64,000 nucleotides of DNA from Dendrophyllia cribrosa (lineage: Eukaryota; Cnidaria; Anthozoa; Scleractinia; Dendrophylliidae): NCBI GenBank assembly GCA_024195265.1, contig JAJLRJ010000008.1, positions 22,880,958-22,944,957 on the forward strand. The letters run 5' to 3'. The notes below the pieces were generated by a model. It ran no database searches and had not been told where the DNA came from. It saw nothing but the letters and a program-made list of their open reading frames with translations. Every line of letters begins with the position of its first letter. Within the stretch, counting starts at the first letter, position 1. Both the position numbers and the translations under genes were made by a program. Shown one piece after another: positions 38,654-52,493 of the stretch.

Positions 38654-41456
38654 CACAGGGGGCCCACACAAACTGTGTGACCTTTGTTCGTATTTTTAAA
38701 TTTAGAGGAAATGTATGGGAATATCGAAAAGGTTCACTTATCGTAATATACTGCGATGAATATTTACATACAAGATCAAAATAAACGTATTTTTACCTGA
38801 AATGTTGTGTGATGTCATTCTTGTAGCTGAAAACGGCGAATTTTAGCGATTTGAAGGGTTTTGCATCTGACGTTTACCTGAGCGTATAGTAGAGAGACAA
38901 GGGAGGAAAGCTGGATTTTGGACCTCTCCAGCGCCGAGACGATTTTCACCAAGAAATTCCCATCGCATGGCTTCCAAATCCTGCACCAGGCAAGCTGAAA
39001 CCCAGAGGTTTCTTCTCGTACCATTACATTAAAAATCCATCCAAAACTCGAAGCGCTAGACCCCAAATAATATCGAGAAATCCAGCATTCGAAGCTCGAA
39101 AACACCGCGGCTGGTAAAATGTGTGCAGGACTCCAACAGTCACGCCGTTTGCTCCTTTCTGATTGGATGATAACAAACAATGCCCTTTCATAAATTCGTC
39201 CCGCGGGAGGGGAAGTAGTGGTGAATAAGCAGCGACGAACTTTCTACTAACCAGCCTGGGGTGAAGCGAATGGCGTCTTGCTGGGCTCATTCCATAACGC
39301 GCCATTCGCTTCACCCCCGGATGGTAAGTGTAAAGTTCGTTGCTGATTATTTGCCCCTGCTTCCCCTCCCGCGGGACGAATTTATGAAAGGGCATTGTTT
39401 GTTATCATCCAATCAGAAAGGAGCAAACGGCGTGACTGTTGGAGCCCTGCACACATTTTACCAGCCGCGGTGTTTTCGAGCTTCGAATGCTGGATTTCTC
39501 GATATTATTTGGGGTCTAGCGCTTCGAGTTTTGGACGGATTTTAAATGTAATAGTACGAGAAGAAACCTCTGGGTTTCAGCTTGCCTGGTGCGGGATTTG
39601 GAAGCCGCGCGATGGGAATTTCTTGGTGAAAATCGTCTCGGCGCTGGAGAGGTCCAAAATCCAGCTTTCCTCCCTTGTCTCTCTACTATACGCTCAGGTA
39701 AACGTCCGATGCAAAACCCTTCAAATCGCTAAAATTCGCCGTTTTCAGCTACAAGAATAACACCACACAACTTTTAAGGTAAAAATACGTTTATTTTGAT
39801 CTTGTATGTAAATATTCATCGCAGTATAGATCGTTTTCACGTGACGTCACGACAGATCCGCCGCCATATTGGTGGACCACTTTCAATTGCGTAATAGCAG
39901 TAATAGGGTGCAATGCAAGTCATATCTATAGTTGTCGCATTTTAGAAATGAATACTTCGGGATGTGAAGCAAAGTCTGGGGAAAATCTTTATTTGACTTG
40001 TTTTTTCCCATTTCGGGATATGCTAAGAAGTTGAAATCGCGAGTTAAACAGTGTTATTTGGAGAAAATCTCGGCAATTAGAAATCCATCCCATGTCGACA
40101 TTTATTCGAACCGGACTGGTTGTCTCATATTCAAACAGTTGAATCATTGTAACAGCCTTTACACCCACTAGCAGTTTAAAACTTTCCGATGCCTACACTA
40201 GGAGCTTATAATAAAACAGTGTCCGTATTTATAGTTAGCGTACTACAAAGCCAAATCATTGCTACGGACAAGTTTGTTTAGCGATAGTGAGACATTTCCA
40301 GTGATGACTCAAAATCTCAATTTTAATCAACACGGAAAGAGAAGGAACAGTTTCGTCTGCTCATTGCCTTGGTTGTAAGGCCAGGCAAACAGAATCCTTT
40401 TCAAATTATATGGCGAGTGTTTGTTTGGAACTGACCAAGAAGCATAGACAACACCCCGGCTCAGTGATAAACTCAGTCATGTACACAAGTTGTGTACATG
40501 CGAGTGGAGAATTTTTAGCGATCAGTTTGAAAGAGAGACTAGTGGGCAGCAATTGCGAACTATAAGCTGAAAAAGTTATTTATTTCTCCTACATACTTCG
40601 TTTAACTATCGTAGACTTCATCAGGGAGTTTTAGGTCTGTGTATCGAAGCCATAAAAACGGAAATCGCACGAGCGCAAACAACAGCCGAGAATGTTTTGG
40701 TCGAATTTGCGTAAAAGAAAAGGCGAAACCGTATGAAATATTTCAGTAGGGCAAGGCATGAAATATCCTTGGGGGCTTAGTTTTAGCTTTTGGAGATTCG
40801 TTCTCGAACACAATATCAGACATTTGCCCTCCGGGTTTAGTTCGCGTTTCTTTGATGACATTTTTTCGGCTACAATCGCTTTGGCTTTTTTTGTTCCTTT
40901 TGATTCCTCTCTCTGTTCTCGCTGCGACGTTTGTTCTACGTTTCTTTTTTCCTGTTTTTTTTTTGTGTCGTTCCCGAGTATTAATGAAACCCAGTCAACA
41001 TTATATCTATCCCTGTTATAGCCGCTTGTCCAGAAATTGAAACAAAATATCTGGCTTACACGTGCACACTATCGTTCAAAACTCGTCCGTAAGGATTCTG
41101 CCCGACTAATAGCAGAAATCCATCGCGATCGCCTCTCTTGCGGCAATTTGTCGGTTTCTTTACTTTGATTCATAACTGAGAACGTCCTCAAGTGAAATAA
41201 ATACCCCTATCTCGACCGCTTTTGCTTCCACATCGAACAATTGATTACAGCACCCGTATAATTAAGAGGACGCGACTCGGGTTTGTTTACACTTTGGTCC
41301 ACCAATATGGCGGCGTAGCAACGGTTGTCAAGAATTTTGTCACGTGAGTGAAAACGATCTATATTACGATAAGTGAACCTTTTCGATATTCCCATACATT
41401 TCCTCTAAATTTAAAAATACGAACAACGGTCACACAGTTTGTGTGGGCCCCCTGTG
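38654..41456. mobile_element. Large foldback element, 622-bp arms, with nested insertion
   Basis: The left arm 38654-39275 is inverted against 39300-39828 plus 41364-41456, which is 622 bp once the nested insertion is excluded. The spacer is 24 bp. Ends start CACAGGGGGCCCACACAAAC, with a 7-bp direct repeat AGAGAAC on each side (38647-38653, 41457-41463). The arms carry mirror-image frames of 121 codons (38815-39180 minus, 39395-39760 plus) that are products of the palindrome. The two arms are only slightly diverged. Confidence 0.9.
39829..41359. mobile_element. 1,531-bp TIR element nested in the foldback
   Basis: The ends are inverted: GATCGTTTTCACGTGA on the left, and TCACGTGAGTGAAAACGATC on the right, with CCGCCATATTGGTGGACCA-type internal blocks also inverted. 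TATA is duplicated (39825-39828, 41360-41363). The opposite arm preserves the single TATA at about 38750. No transposase was recognised, so it is non-autonomous. Confidence 0.9.
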
Positions 41457-41789
41457 AGAGAACAAATTCAGAACTGTGATCTACTGACGCAATTCTCCCT
41501 GAAGTCTTACTGGGAAAGTTTTATACATTAGGCTTTTAAAATACTTTTTTGCGACGAGTGGGAGTCGTGTTTAGCCTGGCTATTTTTATACTATTACATC
41601 GTTCGAACAGTTTACAGTCATTCACAGTTGAATAAAATTAAAGAATAGCTTCGCGCAGACAGACACACAACCGCGTGTTCGAGTTTGTTTTTCACAGGTA
41701 AACACAACCCAACACAATGGTATCGTTTTACAAACTGGGCGGAACTATCAATCAAATAGGTGTCAAAAGCGGCAAATCGACAGATCAAA

Positions 41790-42070
41790 GATTACACCGC
41801 AGTCTCTAATTTTTTCTTCTCGGGCTAGCGCCCTCGTTCCTCGCGGCTCGTATGTCACGACATTCTCGGATCGATCGCGCTCGACTGATTTAAAGAAAAA
41901 TAAGGGTAGTTTCTTGGTGTTGCGGATGGTGTGATCACCAAATGACGTAAAACAAAAGATTCAAAAGACACTGAACAATACCCACACCACAACACAAAAG
42001 CTAACCAACAATGGCTTCCGCAACACCAAGAAACACCCAAAATAAGAGACTGCTCGCAGTCTACCTATAC
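41790..42070. repeat. Inverted-repeat segment (GAGACTGC ends)
   Basis: CGCAGTCTCTAATTTTTTCTTC near 41800 and AAGAGACTGCTCGCAGTCT near 42045 are inverted. TTTCTTGGTGTTGCGGATGG near 41911 and CTTCCGCAACACCAAGAAA near 42014 form a second inner pair. Likely a MITE. Confidence 0.55.
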
Positions 42071-42631
42071 ATCTGCTCACATCTAATTCAAAGAAAGACA
42101 ATTGTTTTAAATATTGTAAATTTTATATCATACCCCCCATTACGTTTTCTCCAAAACCTGTTGAACTCCATGCATCGCGGAAAAGTTTCTATAAAGACAA
42201 AGTTCAACATTTTCACGTGCAGACAGCGTGACTGCCAAAACTTTTGATCGTGTCTAAAAGTACACACGAGTGACCACGAGTGACCACGAGTAAGAATTCA
42301 TCAAAATATTTTGCTGACAGCATAATGACGTCATTTAACAAATAAACGCTATTTAACCGTAAATAAACCACTCCCGGAGGCTAAAAAAAAGTAAATAATT
42401 AAATAATTTACCATTTTATTATTTTCCAAACGGTGGCCGGCGGATATCGGATAGAATGAGGGGGAGGGGGGCTGGGGGGGGCTGGTGGGGCCAGGGGTAA
42501 TCTTGCGGCCAACACCCGCACCCTTTAATCCCAGTTCCTGACAATTTTTGTTGACTTTCCCTCTTTGCGCTTTTTTGGTTGCAAAATAGTAGGTAATGTT
42601 GTTTTATGTTGGGGTGTCGGAGGGGGAGCGT

Positions 42632-42651
42632 GGGGGGGGGGGGGGGGGGGG
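42632..42651. repeat. G homopolymer, 20
   Basis: Part of a GGGG-rich block (about 42450-42660). Confidence 0.9.
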
Positions 42652-43757
42652 TCTATGGGTGGTGTAATCTTCCCATCACCTGTACTCTTTTATCCCCGTT
42701 TCCTGTCCCTGCACCTCTTTTGCCCTTTTTTTGACTTCAGTTTGCCTCCCTGCGCCTTTGCCGTCACATATATTATCTTGTTCATTCCATTTTGCATCTC
42801 TGCGCTTTTCGCTTTCTGGCTTTTTCCACCTCCCGGCCCGCCCCTATCCTTCCGGATGCGGGTCCATTTTCTGACGAAATATTGAATATTCCAGCCGTAC
42901 ACAGTCAGCTGTTCCCCTAAAATAAAAAAAACGTAGCATATTACAATGAACTATATGTTTCATCTTGCTGGAAGAGGGTAAATTAGAAACATATTTTTTG
43001 AAGTCTGCAAAAATTAGATAAATAAAATTTGTCTCGTAACAAAATGTTTTTTTATATCGGTTTTAAGTAAAAACGTACAGTTTTCCGTGTGTCGGTATAA
43101 CGACTCCCGTTGAATTTCCCACGCTATTCAAATGGGCCAAATATTTTCGTGCACGACCAATACATTGCACTTGTAGTTGTTGCGTCTTTCATTCGCTGCC
43201 ACAGTTTTATGTGTGCACGAGAGCGACTTAATACCCTCTTGACAGTTTATTTTTGGTCCCTCTTCTTCGCAAATTTAGTTGATTTTAATACCTGTACTGC
43301 TACACCTTTGTAACGGAGTCAGTTGATTAACCTGTAAACGATTGTTAGCGGAGCCAGACGATTTACCTGTGGTACAACAGTGTTTTTTTTAGCCTTCGAA
43401 AGCTGACGCCTTTTGAATAAAAAAAAATCAACCAAAGAAGCGCCTACTCCCGCAGGCTAGTGATGTTTGGATCTTGAATGTTTAGTCATTGAAATTGCCT
43501 AATTAACAATTGACCAGGATGACCGAGAGAGTGGTTATCTGAGGAATTAAGGCAAACCGAAAACATCGATCAATCTTCCCTTTTGGTACAAACAAGATCG
43601 GGTTGGAGGGGGGGGGGGAGAGTTGGTTGATTTCAAAAATATATATATATCAAAATATCTTGCAAACAGACTTGGAGTGAAAAAATTCTTGCATGGAGTT
43701 TATGGTCTTATCGCATTAGACGGCTTGGAAATTATTTTTGGCCAAACACCCCCACCC

Positions 43758-43758
<1 letters not shown>

Positions 43759-43788
<30 letters not shown>
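43759..43788. repeat. C homopolymer, 30
   Basis: Longest homopolymer in the window, preceded by CCCACCCACC repeats. Confidence 0.9.
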
Positions 43789-43959
43789 TTCCCCTCCACA
43801 AAAGTCAAATGGTCGGGACCCCTAGTGGGTTTTCTTTCTATGGGACTTTTAATACTTTAGGGAGCGTTATTTTTTTATTTGGTAGGATGGTGGTGCGCTT
43901 TTATGAAGAGGGGGGCGTCAACAAGTATGTGGCTTCAACCCGTGAATGAGAAATGTAAC

Positions 43960-44800
43960 GCGTAACGCGATATTGTGGTAAGCTTAATATGCTTTTATAC
44001 TGACACGGTTCGATATTTTATAAAATTAAACGTAATGATTTCTGAAGAACGCGAAAAGAAGGTTCACGGCGAGATTTGAACTCGAGCCGTCTGATTGCTG
44101 TCTGATAGCCATAACAGGAACCACGCCACTACGCCAAGAAAACCTACGATGTCTAGAAGGGTAAAATTTTATTATTATTAATGCGGTAAAATGCGTATTA
44201 AAATCCGTTTCAAGTCTGCAGCTCGGTTTTAATTTTGCAATAGAATACTCTAAATGCGAAACATCTTTAAGCCGTTTATTGTTGTCTATATTCGTTTATA
44301 ACAAATTAGTTATTGTTATCGCTGTTCTTGTTTATTACGCAACGCATTCGATAAGATTGCCAAATGTAGCTTTTTAACGCGCAACGCAATGTACGGTATT
44401 TTTAAATTATAAACACGGCTCGATATCTTTTAAAATAGTAATCCGCGATATGGTGTGTGATGTTTAAGATCAACATATTCTGTTCAGTAGAAAAACGCAG
44501 GGATATATTTTCACTCGAGCCGATCAGATCCACTGACGACATACGAAAGTTGACCTTTAGAGCATAACCGTGTCCAGTTCTCTCCTATTTCAATTACACA
44601 ATGCATATTTGTACTGTCACGCTAAGACATGAAAGACATAAAATAAAATTTGGTTTATTCATCAAAGGACAGCTCCAAATGCGAAATATCTATAAGCTTA
44701 TTGTTGTTCATATTCGTTTACATACAGCAAATTAGTTATTTTTATCGCTGGATTCACGTTGTTTTTGTTACGCATGCATTCGTAACAAAACTAATTTAAA
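43960..44800. repeat. Tandem duplication containing tRNA-like sequence
   Basis: Two units of about 430 bp (roughly 43960-44395 and 44396-44800) share AATGCGAAA.ATCT, TATTCGTTTA and CAAATTAGTTATT blocks in order. The first unit includes the tRNA-like stretch described separately, and the second holds a decayed version near 44510-44580. Confidence 0.6.
44064..44140 (-). ncRNA. tRNA-like sequence (SINE head or tRNA pseudogene)
   Basis: On the minus strand, TGGCGTAGTGG (44136-44126) fits the pol III box A consensus, and AGTTCAAATCT (44082-44072) fits box B. The spacing is normal for a tRNA. A stable cloverleaf was not verified and a canonical acceptor pairing is not obvious. It sits in a tandem repeat, so a SINE-derived element is more likely than a working tRNA gene. 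Confidence 0.45.
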
Positions 44801-44829
44801 ACATTACGTGACAAAAGTTAACAGCTGAT

Positions 44830-44880
44830 GGAAGGAGTGAGTGAGTGAGTGAGTGAGTGAGCGATCGAGTGAGTGAGTGC
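44830..44880. repeat. Microsatellite (GAGT)n
   Basis: GAGT units from about 44837 to 44877, interrupted once by GAGCGATC. Confidence 0.85.
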
Positions 44881-45288
44881 TCATTTGCATATCTGTCTCC
44901 GTTACCGATAACCCGTTCATTACACATGCGCGTTTTCACGGGTTAAAAATATGGTGTGTAAACGGGAGGGCCACAAAAAAGACTAGTTTCGTGGTGATGG
45001 CACCTGTAATAATGCAAACGTCTATCGAAATCCCAAAAAATAGCGTTTCTGAGATTTTCAACTTTTTCCAGGGGGGCCTGCACCCCCGTCCCCTTAAAAG
45101 ATAAACTGTTACTTGTAGGGACAGGTGGGTGACTAAGTTTTGTCCATCCAAAATCACCCGTCTCGTTGCACACGCTATAGCACGCGCACATGACAACACT
45201 CTGATCATTCAGTTCCTACTACTTGTAAGCACATTTAAATGTTTTTCTCTTTTTATTATGTTATAAAACAAATGGTAAACGGCTCAGC

Positions 45289-45413
45289 GTGTACTATTGA
45301 GTTATGAATGCACTTGAGAGGTTTGCTAGGCACTCAAGAAGCTCGGAGTCGTACGAGGCGATTACACTTCTTTCGTGCTTAGCAACCTCCCGCGTGCATA
45401 ACTCAATAGTACA
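45289..45413. mobile_element. Short inverted-repeat element (MITE-like)
   Basis: The arms TACTATTGAGTTATGAATGC and GCGTGCATAACTCAATAGTA face each other, with GGTTTGCTAGGCAC and GTGCTTAGCAACC inside. It lies near the right end of the large TIR element. Confidence 0.7.
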
Positions 45414-46512
45414 ATAAGACAACATTACCTACTATTTTGCAGCCCAAAAAAAGCGCAAAAATTGGCGGGAACTGGGATTATAGGATACGGGTGGTAGTAC
45501 CCCCTCCCCCCCCCCCCCCTGTCCGATACCCGCCGTTTTGATAAAAGAATAAAATGGTAAGTTATTTACTTATTTACACGTTTTAGCCTCCGGGAGTGGT
45601 TTATTTACGGTTAAATAACGTTTATTTAATAAAATGACGTCATTATGATGTCAGCAAAATATTTTGATGAATTCTTACTCGCGGTCACTCGTCGTCACTC
45701 GTGTGTACTTTTAGACACGATCCAAACAAAATACAATAATCGCTTGAAACCGGGCTTGAAACATGAAATTCATAACCTACTCATCCTGGACACATCTAAT
45801 CCAAAGAAAGATAAAAGTTTTACGCCTTATCAATTCTCAGTGTCGTTGATAACCATGTAAATAACGTGTTAAACATACTTGTATTTAAAAACAACCCAAA
45901 TTTCGGCGCGGTACGATTTTTCGCAGTTATCTCTCCACTACACAGTATAAGAGTATAAAGCCATATTGAAGACCATGATCCGCATCACATTATTTGAAAT
46001 CCGCTTGCCATTTTTACAATAAAACTATACTTTCTCTGACTTCAGTTCAAGCACACCTATTGATAAATGTCCTTAATATCGCCATGTTAGCAAGCCAGTC
46101 GGGACGAGAGCACAATTCCCAACCAACAAATTTTCAAAGCTTTAAACTTTTAGTGTTTGAGGCAACAATCGTGAAGATTCAAGATGGCTGATTTTTGTGT
46201 CAAGTGTCCTTCTCTGACCTTCAGTAATACCATTTTAATAGAAGCGAGAATTTGATTGGCTGACATGGTACATGGTGTACATACTAGTGGAAATCTGATT
46301 GGTGTGACATAACCCATGACATACAAACTAACATACAAACATCACAAACCAATCTTTGCGCCTGCTAATGAGCTATTTTTTCAAACTTTTAAAGCTTAAG
46401 CTTACGTGTTTATAAACGCCACCGATTTATGTGCAAAGAAACGCTGCCCTGGATCGGAGTTTGCGCTGCCCTGGATTGTTTAGGATTATGTTTGGCTTTG
46501 TATACAATGTAT

Positions 46513-47385
46513 CAACGAAACTGCAAATTCCGTGAACGATCTATTGCGTATAAACATTGGATCAATACAAACAGTGATAAGCAATAAGAACACTGCAAGG
46601 ACCGATCAAACAATGTGAAAATCAATCTCTCGAAATGGCATAATGGTTGGCCAAACCTGACATGATCAGCGCTCAAAACTAGAAAGCACACGTTCAGCTG
46701 TTTCGGGCTTTTTGGCCCTCGTCAGTACGCCGTAGCTGAAACATAATGAGACCGGGTAACATCACCTGTCTCAAATATGTCGCTAATCATTCTAGAAAGA
46801 GCTGCGAGAAAATATTGCGCAACGGTAACGCCAAAAACAATTGTGGGAAATGTCCAAAGAGCAATCCGAACTCAACCGATACATGTCAGTGTCATAGCGA
46901 AAGAAACGGGGAATGGCCAATGCCATTCTTCTCCTAGGGATAAGAAATGCAAAAAAAAAAAAAAAGATCAGATCTGTAACCACCATGATACAAAAATAAT
47001 AATAAATCAATGAAACTGCCAAATACCATTAACGATCTTTTGCGTATAAACATTGGATCAATATAAACAGTGATAAACAAACAGACCACTGCAATGAAGG
47101 ATCGATCAAACAATGTGAAAAGTCATTCTCTCGAAATAGCACTATGGTTGGCCAAACCTGACATGATCAGCGCTCAAAACTAGAAATCAAAACTAGAAGA
47201 CAGCTGTTTCTGGCTTTTTGGCCCTCGTCAATGCGCCGTAGCTGAAACATAACGAGAAGGGGCACCACTTCACCTATCTCAAATATGTCGCTAATCATTC
47301 TTGAAAGAGCTGCGAGAAAAGATTGCGCAACGGTAAAGCCACAAACAATTGTGGAAATCGGTTGAGTTTGGATTGCTCTTTAGCC
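46513..47385. repeat. Direct duplication upstream of the secreted-peptide gene
   Basis: A block of about 370 bp (46513-46880) recurs at 47007-47385 with about 85% similarity. Shared stretches include GCGTATAAACATTGGATCAATA, CCAAACCTGACATGATCAGCGC and AATATGTCGCTAATCATTC. The second copy ends about 125 bp before the ATG of the peptide gene, so it may contribute to its promoter. Confidence 0.75.
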
Positions 47386-47510
47386 ATTCGCCACAATTGT
47401 TTGTGGTGTTTATTATATTTGTTTCTTTATGATCCTAGACAGATCAGTTGCAAAATATCGCTTTCCATTTTTTTTTTATTTTTAAAGAAAGCAAATTTAC
47501 AAGATCCAAG

Positions 47511-47768
47511 ATGAATGCTGTCAATATCAAAATCTTTGCCGCCGTCTTGTTCACGCTGATCACCACTGCTCAGTCAGGTCCATTGGCTTATGCTATTTGC
47601 CAGACTGGATGCAATGCTGTATGGGTAGCATGTGTATCTGCCGCCGGTGGAGTAGCAGGAGTTTCGACCGGTGGTATGGGAGTTCCAGCAGCTATCTTAG
47701 CGTGTAATGCTGCCCAGGGAGTGTGCATGGCTGCTTGTGTTGCAGCTGGTCTCTCGCCAACCGTGTAA
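47511..47768 (+). CDS. Small secreted six-cysteine peptide
   Basis: This 85-residue precursor has a signal peptide (about 1-22; hydrophobic core AAVLFTLITTA, likely cleavage after AQS). The mature part has six cysteines at 30, 34, 41, 65, 72 and 76: C-x3-C-x6-C-x23-C-x6-C-x3-C, which is symmetric. Between the clusters lies a Gly/Ala-rich loop (SAAGGVAGVSTGGMG). Similar CxxxC-paired, Gly-rich secreted peptides occur widely in invertebrates, with no settled function known to me. Two antiparallel helices joined by three disulfides would fit the spacing, as inference. The frame also opens at 47448, but the ATG at 47511 places the signal peptide at the N-terminus. No intron is needed. Confidence 0.75.
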   Translation: MNAVNIKIFAAVLFTLITTAQSGPLAYAICQTGCNAVWVACVSAAGGVAGVSTGGMGVPAAILACNAAQGVCMAACVAAGLSPTV

Positions 47769-47972
47769 TCCATCCACAGTCCTCAAGTATTGCTATCAGG
47801 CATATCGAAGATTCTTTAGTTAGATAACTTCTTAGAGTTGTTATCTTCGCTACCTTTTGCTGAAGTAATTTTAATCTGTAAGTTCGAGATTAATTTGATT
47901 TTCATTCATTGAAACAGGGAAAGGATTATGGAATTATGTCAACCAAGTTCATTGTTATAACCAAGTTATAAT

Positions 47973-48145
47973 TTTAAGGCCCATGTTCACCCAATCTGCT
48001 TTGCGCGCTTGTGTTTTTGTTTTGAAACGGTTCAATTGATCAATGTAGCGTTATGATTGGTGGGCACGTCGATTTTTCGATTTTTCGTTTATGCGAAAAT
48101 CAGCCCGGCCGCGCAAAGCAGATTGGGTGAACATGGGCCTTTAAA
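47973..48145. mobile_element. MITE with 30-bp inverted ends
   Basis: AAGGCCCATGTTCACCCAATCTGCTTTGCGCG and its mirror GCGCAAAGCAGATTGGGTGAACATGGGCCTT bound about 165 bp. TTTAA flanks both GGCCC termini, suggesting a 5-bp duplication. Confidence 0.85.
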
Positions 48146-50365
<2,220 letters not shown>

Positions 50366-50378
50366 AAGAAATCTATAT

Positions 50379-50527
50379 GAATATGAATATATGGAAATGA
50401 TATATGTGTACTGCGGATGAAACATAAGTGAAATTTGATCCTCGCAGTGCGCTATCAACTTAAACAGTTGAAAAGCAACCTGAAAAAAAATTCAGGCTTG
50501 AACGGGATTCGACCCGGGATTCGACTT
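50379..50527 (-). mobile_element. SINE, 5'-truncated, minus strand
   Basis: On the minus strand it reads GTCGAATCCCG (box B-like), then CCTGAATTTTTTTTCAGG, then an AT-rich tail with CATATATCATTTCCATATATTC. The 13-bp direct repeat AAGAAATCTATAT flanks it exactly (50366-50378, 50528-50540). The tail resembles a tRNA-derived SINE family I associate with coral genomes, which is recall and not a search result. Confidence 0.82.
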
Positions 50528-50567
50528 AAGAAATCTATATCTCGAAAGTTCATACGTGAAGATACAA

Positions 50568-50756
50568 TTAGGGCCATTTATACGGGATAAAATAAGACGC
50601 GTCTTATCTAAGACGCGACTTGAATAGGACGCGAACTGTACCGTTTATACGTTTGCGTCCTACATAAGACGCGAAGATCAAGTATAAATGGTTCGCATCT
50701 TAGATGAGACGCGTCTGATTTTCTCCCGTATAAATGCTGATAAATGGCCCTATTAT
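50568..50756. mobile_element. MITE with AAGACGCGTCTTAT motifs
   Basis: The ends are inverted (GGGCCATTTATACGGGA and CCCGTATAAATG...GGCCC). The interior is rich in mirrored GACGCGTC motifs. A partial copy lies at about 51090-51155. Confidence 0.8.
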
Positions 50757-51513
50757 CTTCACGTGTTGAGAAATTAATGATCTTTTTCAGTGAGGAAAAT
50801 CCTTGTAATTCGCTAAAGCGGTTTCATACTGATTAGCGACATTAGCATTGATACTGTCATAATCTTGGCTAAACTAGGAAACTTTGTTGCTGAAACATTG
50901 TTGCGGACGCAAATGTTTCCCAGTTTAGCCGCGCGAGGAACGTTTGTTGTAGACGCAAATCTTGCTTCCTGGACGCAAGGAAATGATATTAAATCAAGTC
51001 AAAAACATTCTTGTTTCTCGGACGCAAATTTGCTTCGAAAACATATGTTTCCCAGTTTCGCCATAATGGAAGAAACATTGTTTCTGCAACACTGGGGCCA
51101 TATATTTATACGGGAGAAAATAAGACGCGTCTTATCTGACGCGACTTAAATAAGTTTGTTTCAGTTTGTTTCGTCCGAATGTTACCACGGTAGGCTTTAT
51201 ATACCTTGCAGCCCAAACATTGCCGGTTAAAGTTAAAAACAAAAAAAACGTTGTAGCTTCCGTCTCAAGTAATGTTTAATATCTGATAATACATCTTATA
51301 CCCCATTCACACCAATGGTTAAACACGTTTAAATCAGTGTTGTTTAGTTTAACTACGTTCTGAGCCTGTATCTTGAACGTTTTTAAATGTATATGACTCA
51401 TACTACCTGGAATGGTAATAAAAGTCAATAAAGTTGCTTTTAGTAAAGATTTCACTCCAAATATTACGGCACGTTTGGGGGTATTTTTCTAAACCTGTTT
51501 TAAACTAAGTAAT

Positions 51514-51615
51514 GTTTAAAACACGAACAGCAGTGTTTTATCAAGTTTAAAAATTCGAGCGCGAAGCGCGAGAATTTTTAGACTTGATAAAACACGTGCT
51601 GTGAGTGTTTTGAAC
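51514..51615. repeat. Palindrome, arms of about 48 bp
   Basis: GTTTAAAACACGAACAGCAGTGTTTTATCAAG faces its diverged inverse, closing on GCGCGAAGCGCG. Likely a foldback MITE. Confidence 0.75.
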
Positions 51616-52493
51616 GGCTTCAAACACGAACCGCCAAAAGCGTGTCCCTACGGAGATCAAACAAATGTGCTTTTTGTGCAAATAGGATATTAGCATACGA
51701 GAAAAACAAGTAGACTGATTAGCATACAGCACATGTGCCACACTGGCTTCGACGAGGTGACCATGGCTTCCCGGCAACTGTCGAAAGTTTTGGGATTTTA
51801 AAGTTCTGAGGAAAAAAATAATCCATGAAAAATGCTATACCAAAGTTGACAGGTACGTGGATAATATGTCTAACAATTTTTATTCATTGGCATTGAACGA
51901 GTAGAAATAAGCAGCTATAGTATCTCTGAACCACTCGCTTTCCTACCAATTTACACGTGGGCGCTGGTGTCATTCAAATAACGGCTTACTTGCTAAACTG
52001 TTGTTTGCTTATTTTGTTGGAGAAGATTCCATATAGAATGGCAAAAGGCTACATATCGTAAAACAGTACTGAAAAAAAAAATTTAAAGTCACCATTTGTT
52101 GTACTAAGAATCCTGAATAATTACTACCAACATTAGTATTTTTAAAAAAAGATTACTAATAAGGAAAAGAAACCTATTGTCTTTTACCTTTATTAGTATT
52201 CTTTATATAAAGAATACTAATAAGAGTAACTTTTTTATATAAAGAATACTAATGAGGTAAAGAACAATCAGCCCCGCACTCCCCTTGGGACTGAAATCAA
52301 ATCCGCCACCAGGCTTTTCAGAATGACCATGGATTACCAGGTATAAAGGTCCATGCACGTGATGGATTTACGTCGTGTGATAGGCTAATATGCTTATGAA
52401 CTAGTAGTAATCATAGATTATAGTGCGTCTCCTTATCCCGTGGCACCTCGTCTTGACCTAGTACCTTAGTTTCATGAAATAATTCAGCCACTG

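Larger units (their letters stand above)
42240..45722. mobile_element. TIR element of about 3.5 kb, non-autonomous
   Basis: The left 42246-42480 and right 45490-45722 are inverted homologues. They share GATCGTGTCTAAAAGTACACACGAGTGAC, a CAAAATATTTTGCTGACAG-type block and a CTCCCGGAGGCTAAAA block. The flanks suggest a short CAAA(A)C duplication. The interior holds G/C-rich runs and tandem tRNA-like repeats, and no transposase was seen. Confidence 0.75.

Noticed and set aside
38815..39760. Pair of 121-codon proteins as genes
   Set aside because: They are mirror products of the foldback palindrome, with no recognised domain or promoter.
39829..41359. Transposase inside the 1,531-bp element
   Set aside because: Only short frames without DDE or other catalytic motifs were seen.
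42565..42885. Plus-strand frame with glycine run
   Set aside because: The glycine run is coded by the G homopolymer and no domain is present.
47588..47773. Minus-strand frame opposite the secreted peptide
   Set aside because: It is the complement of a low-complexity Ala/Gly-rich coding region, with no start context.
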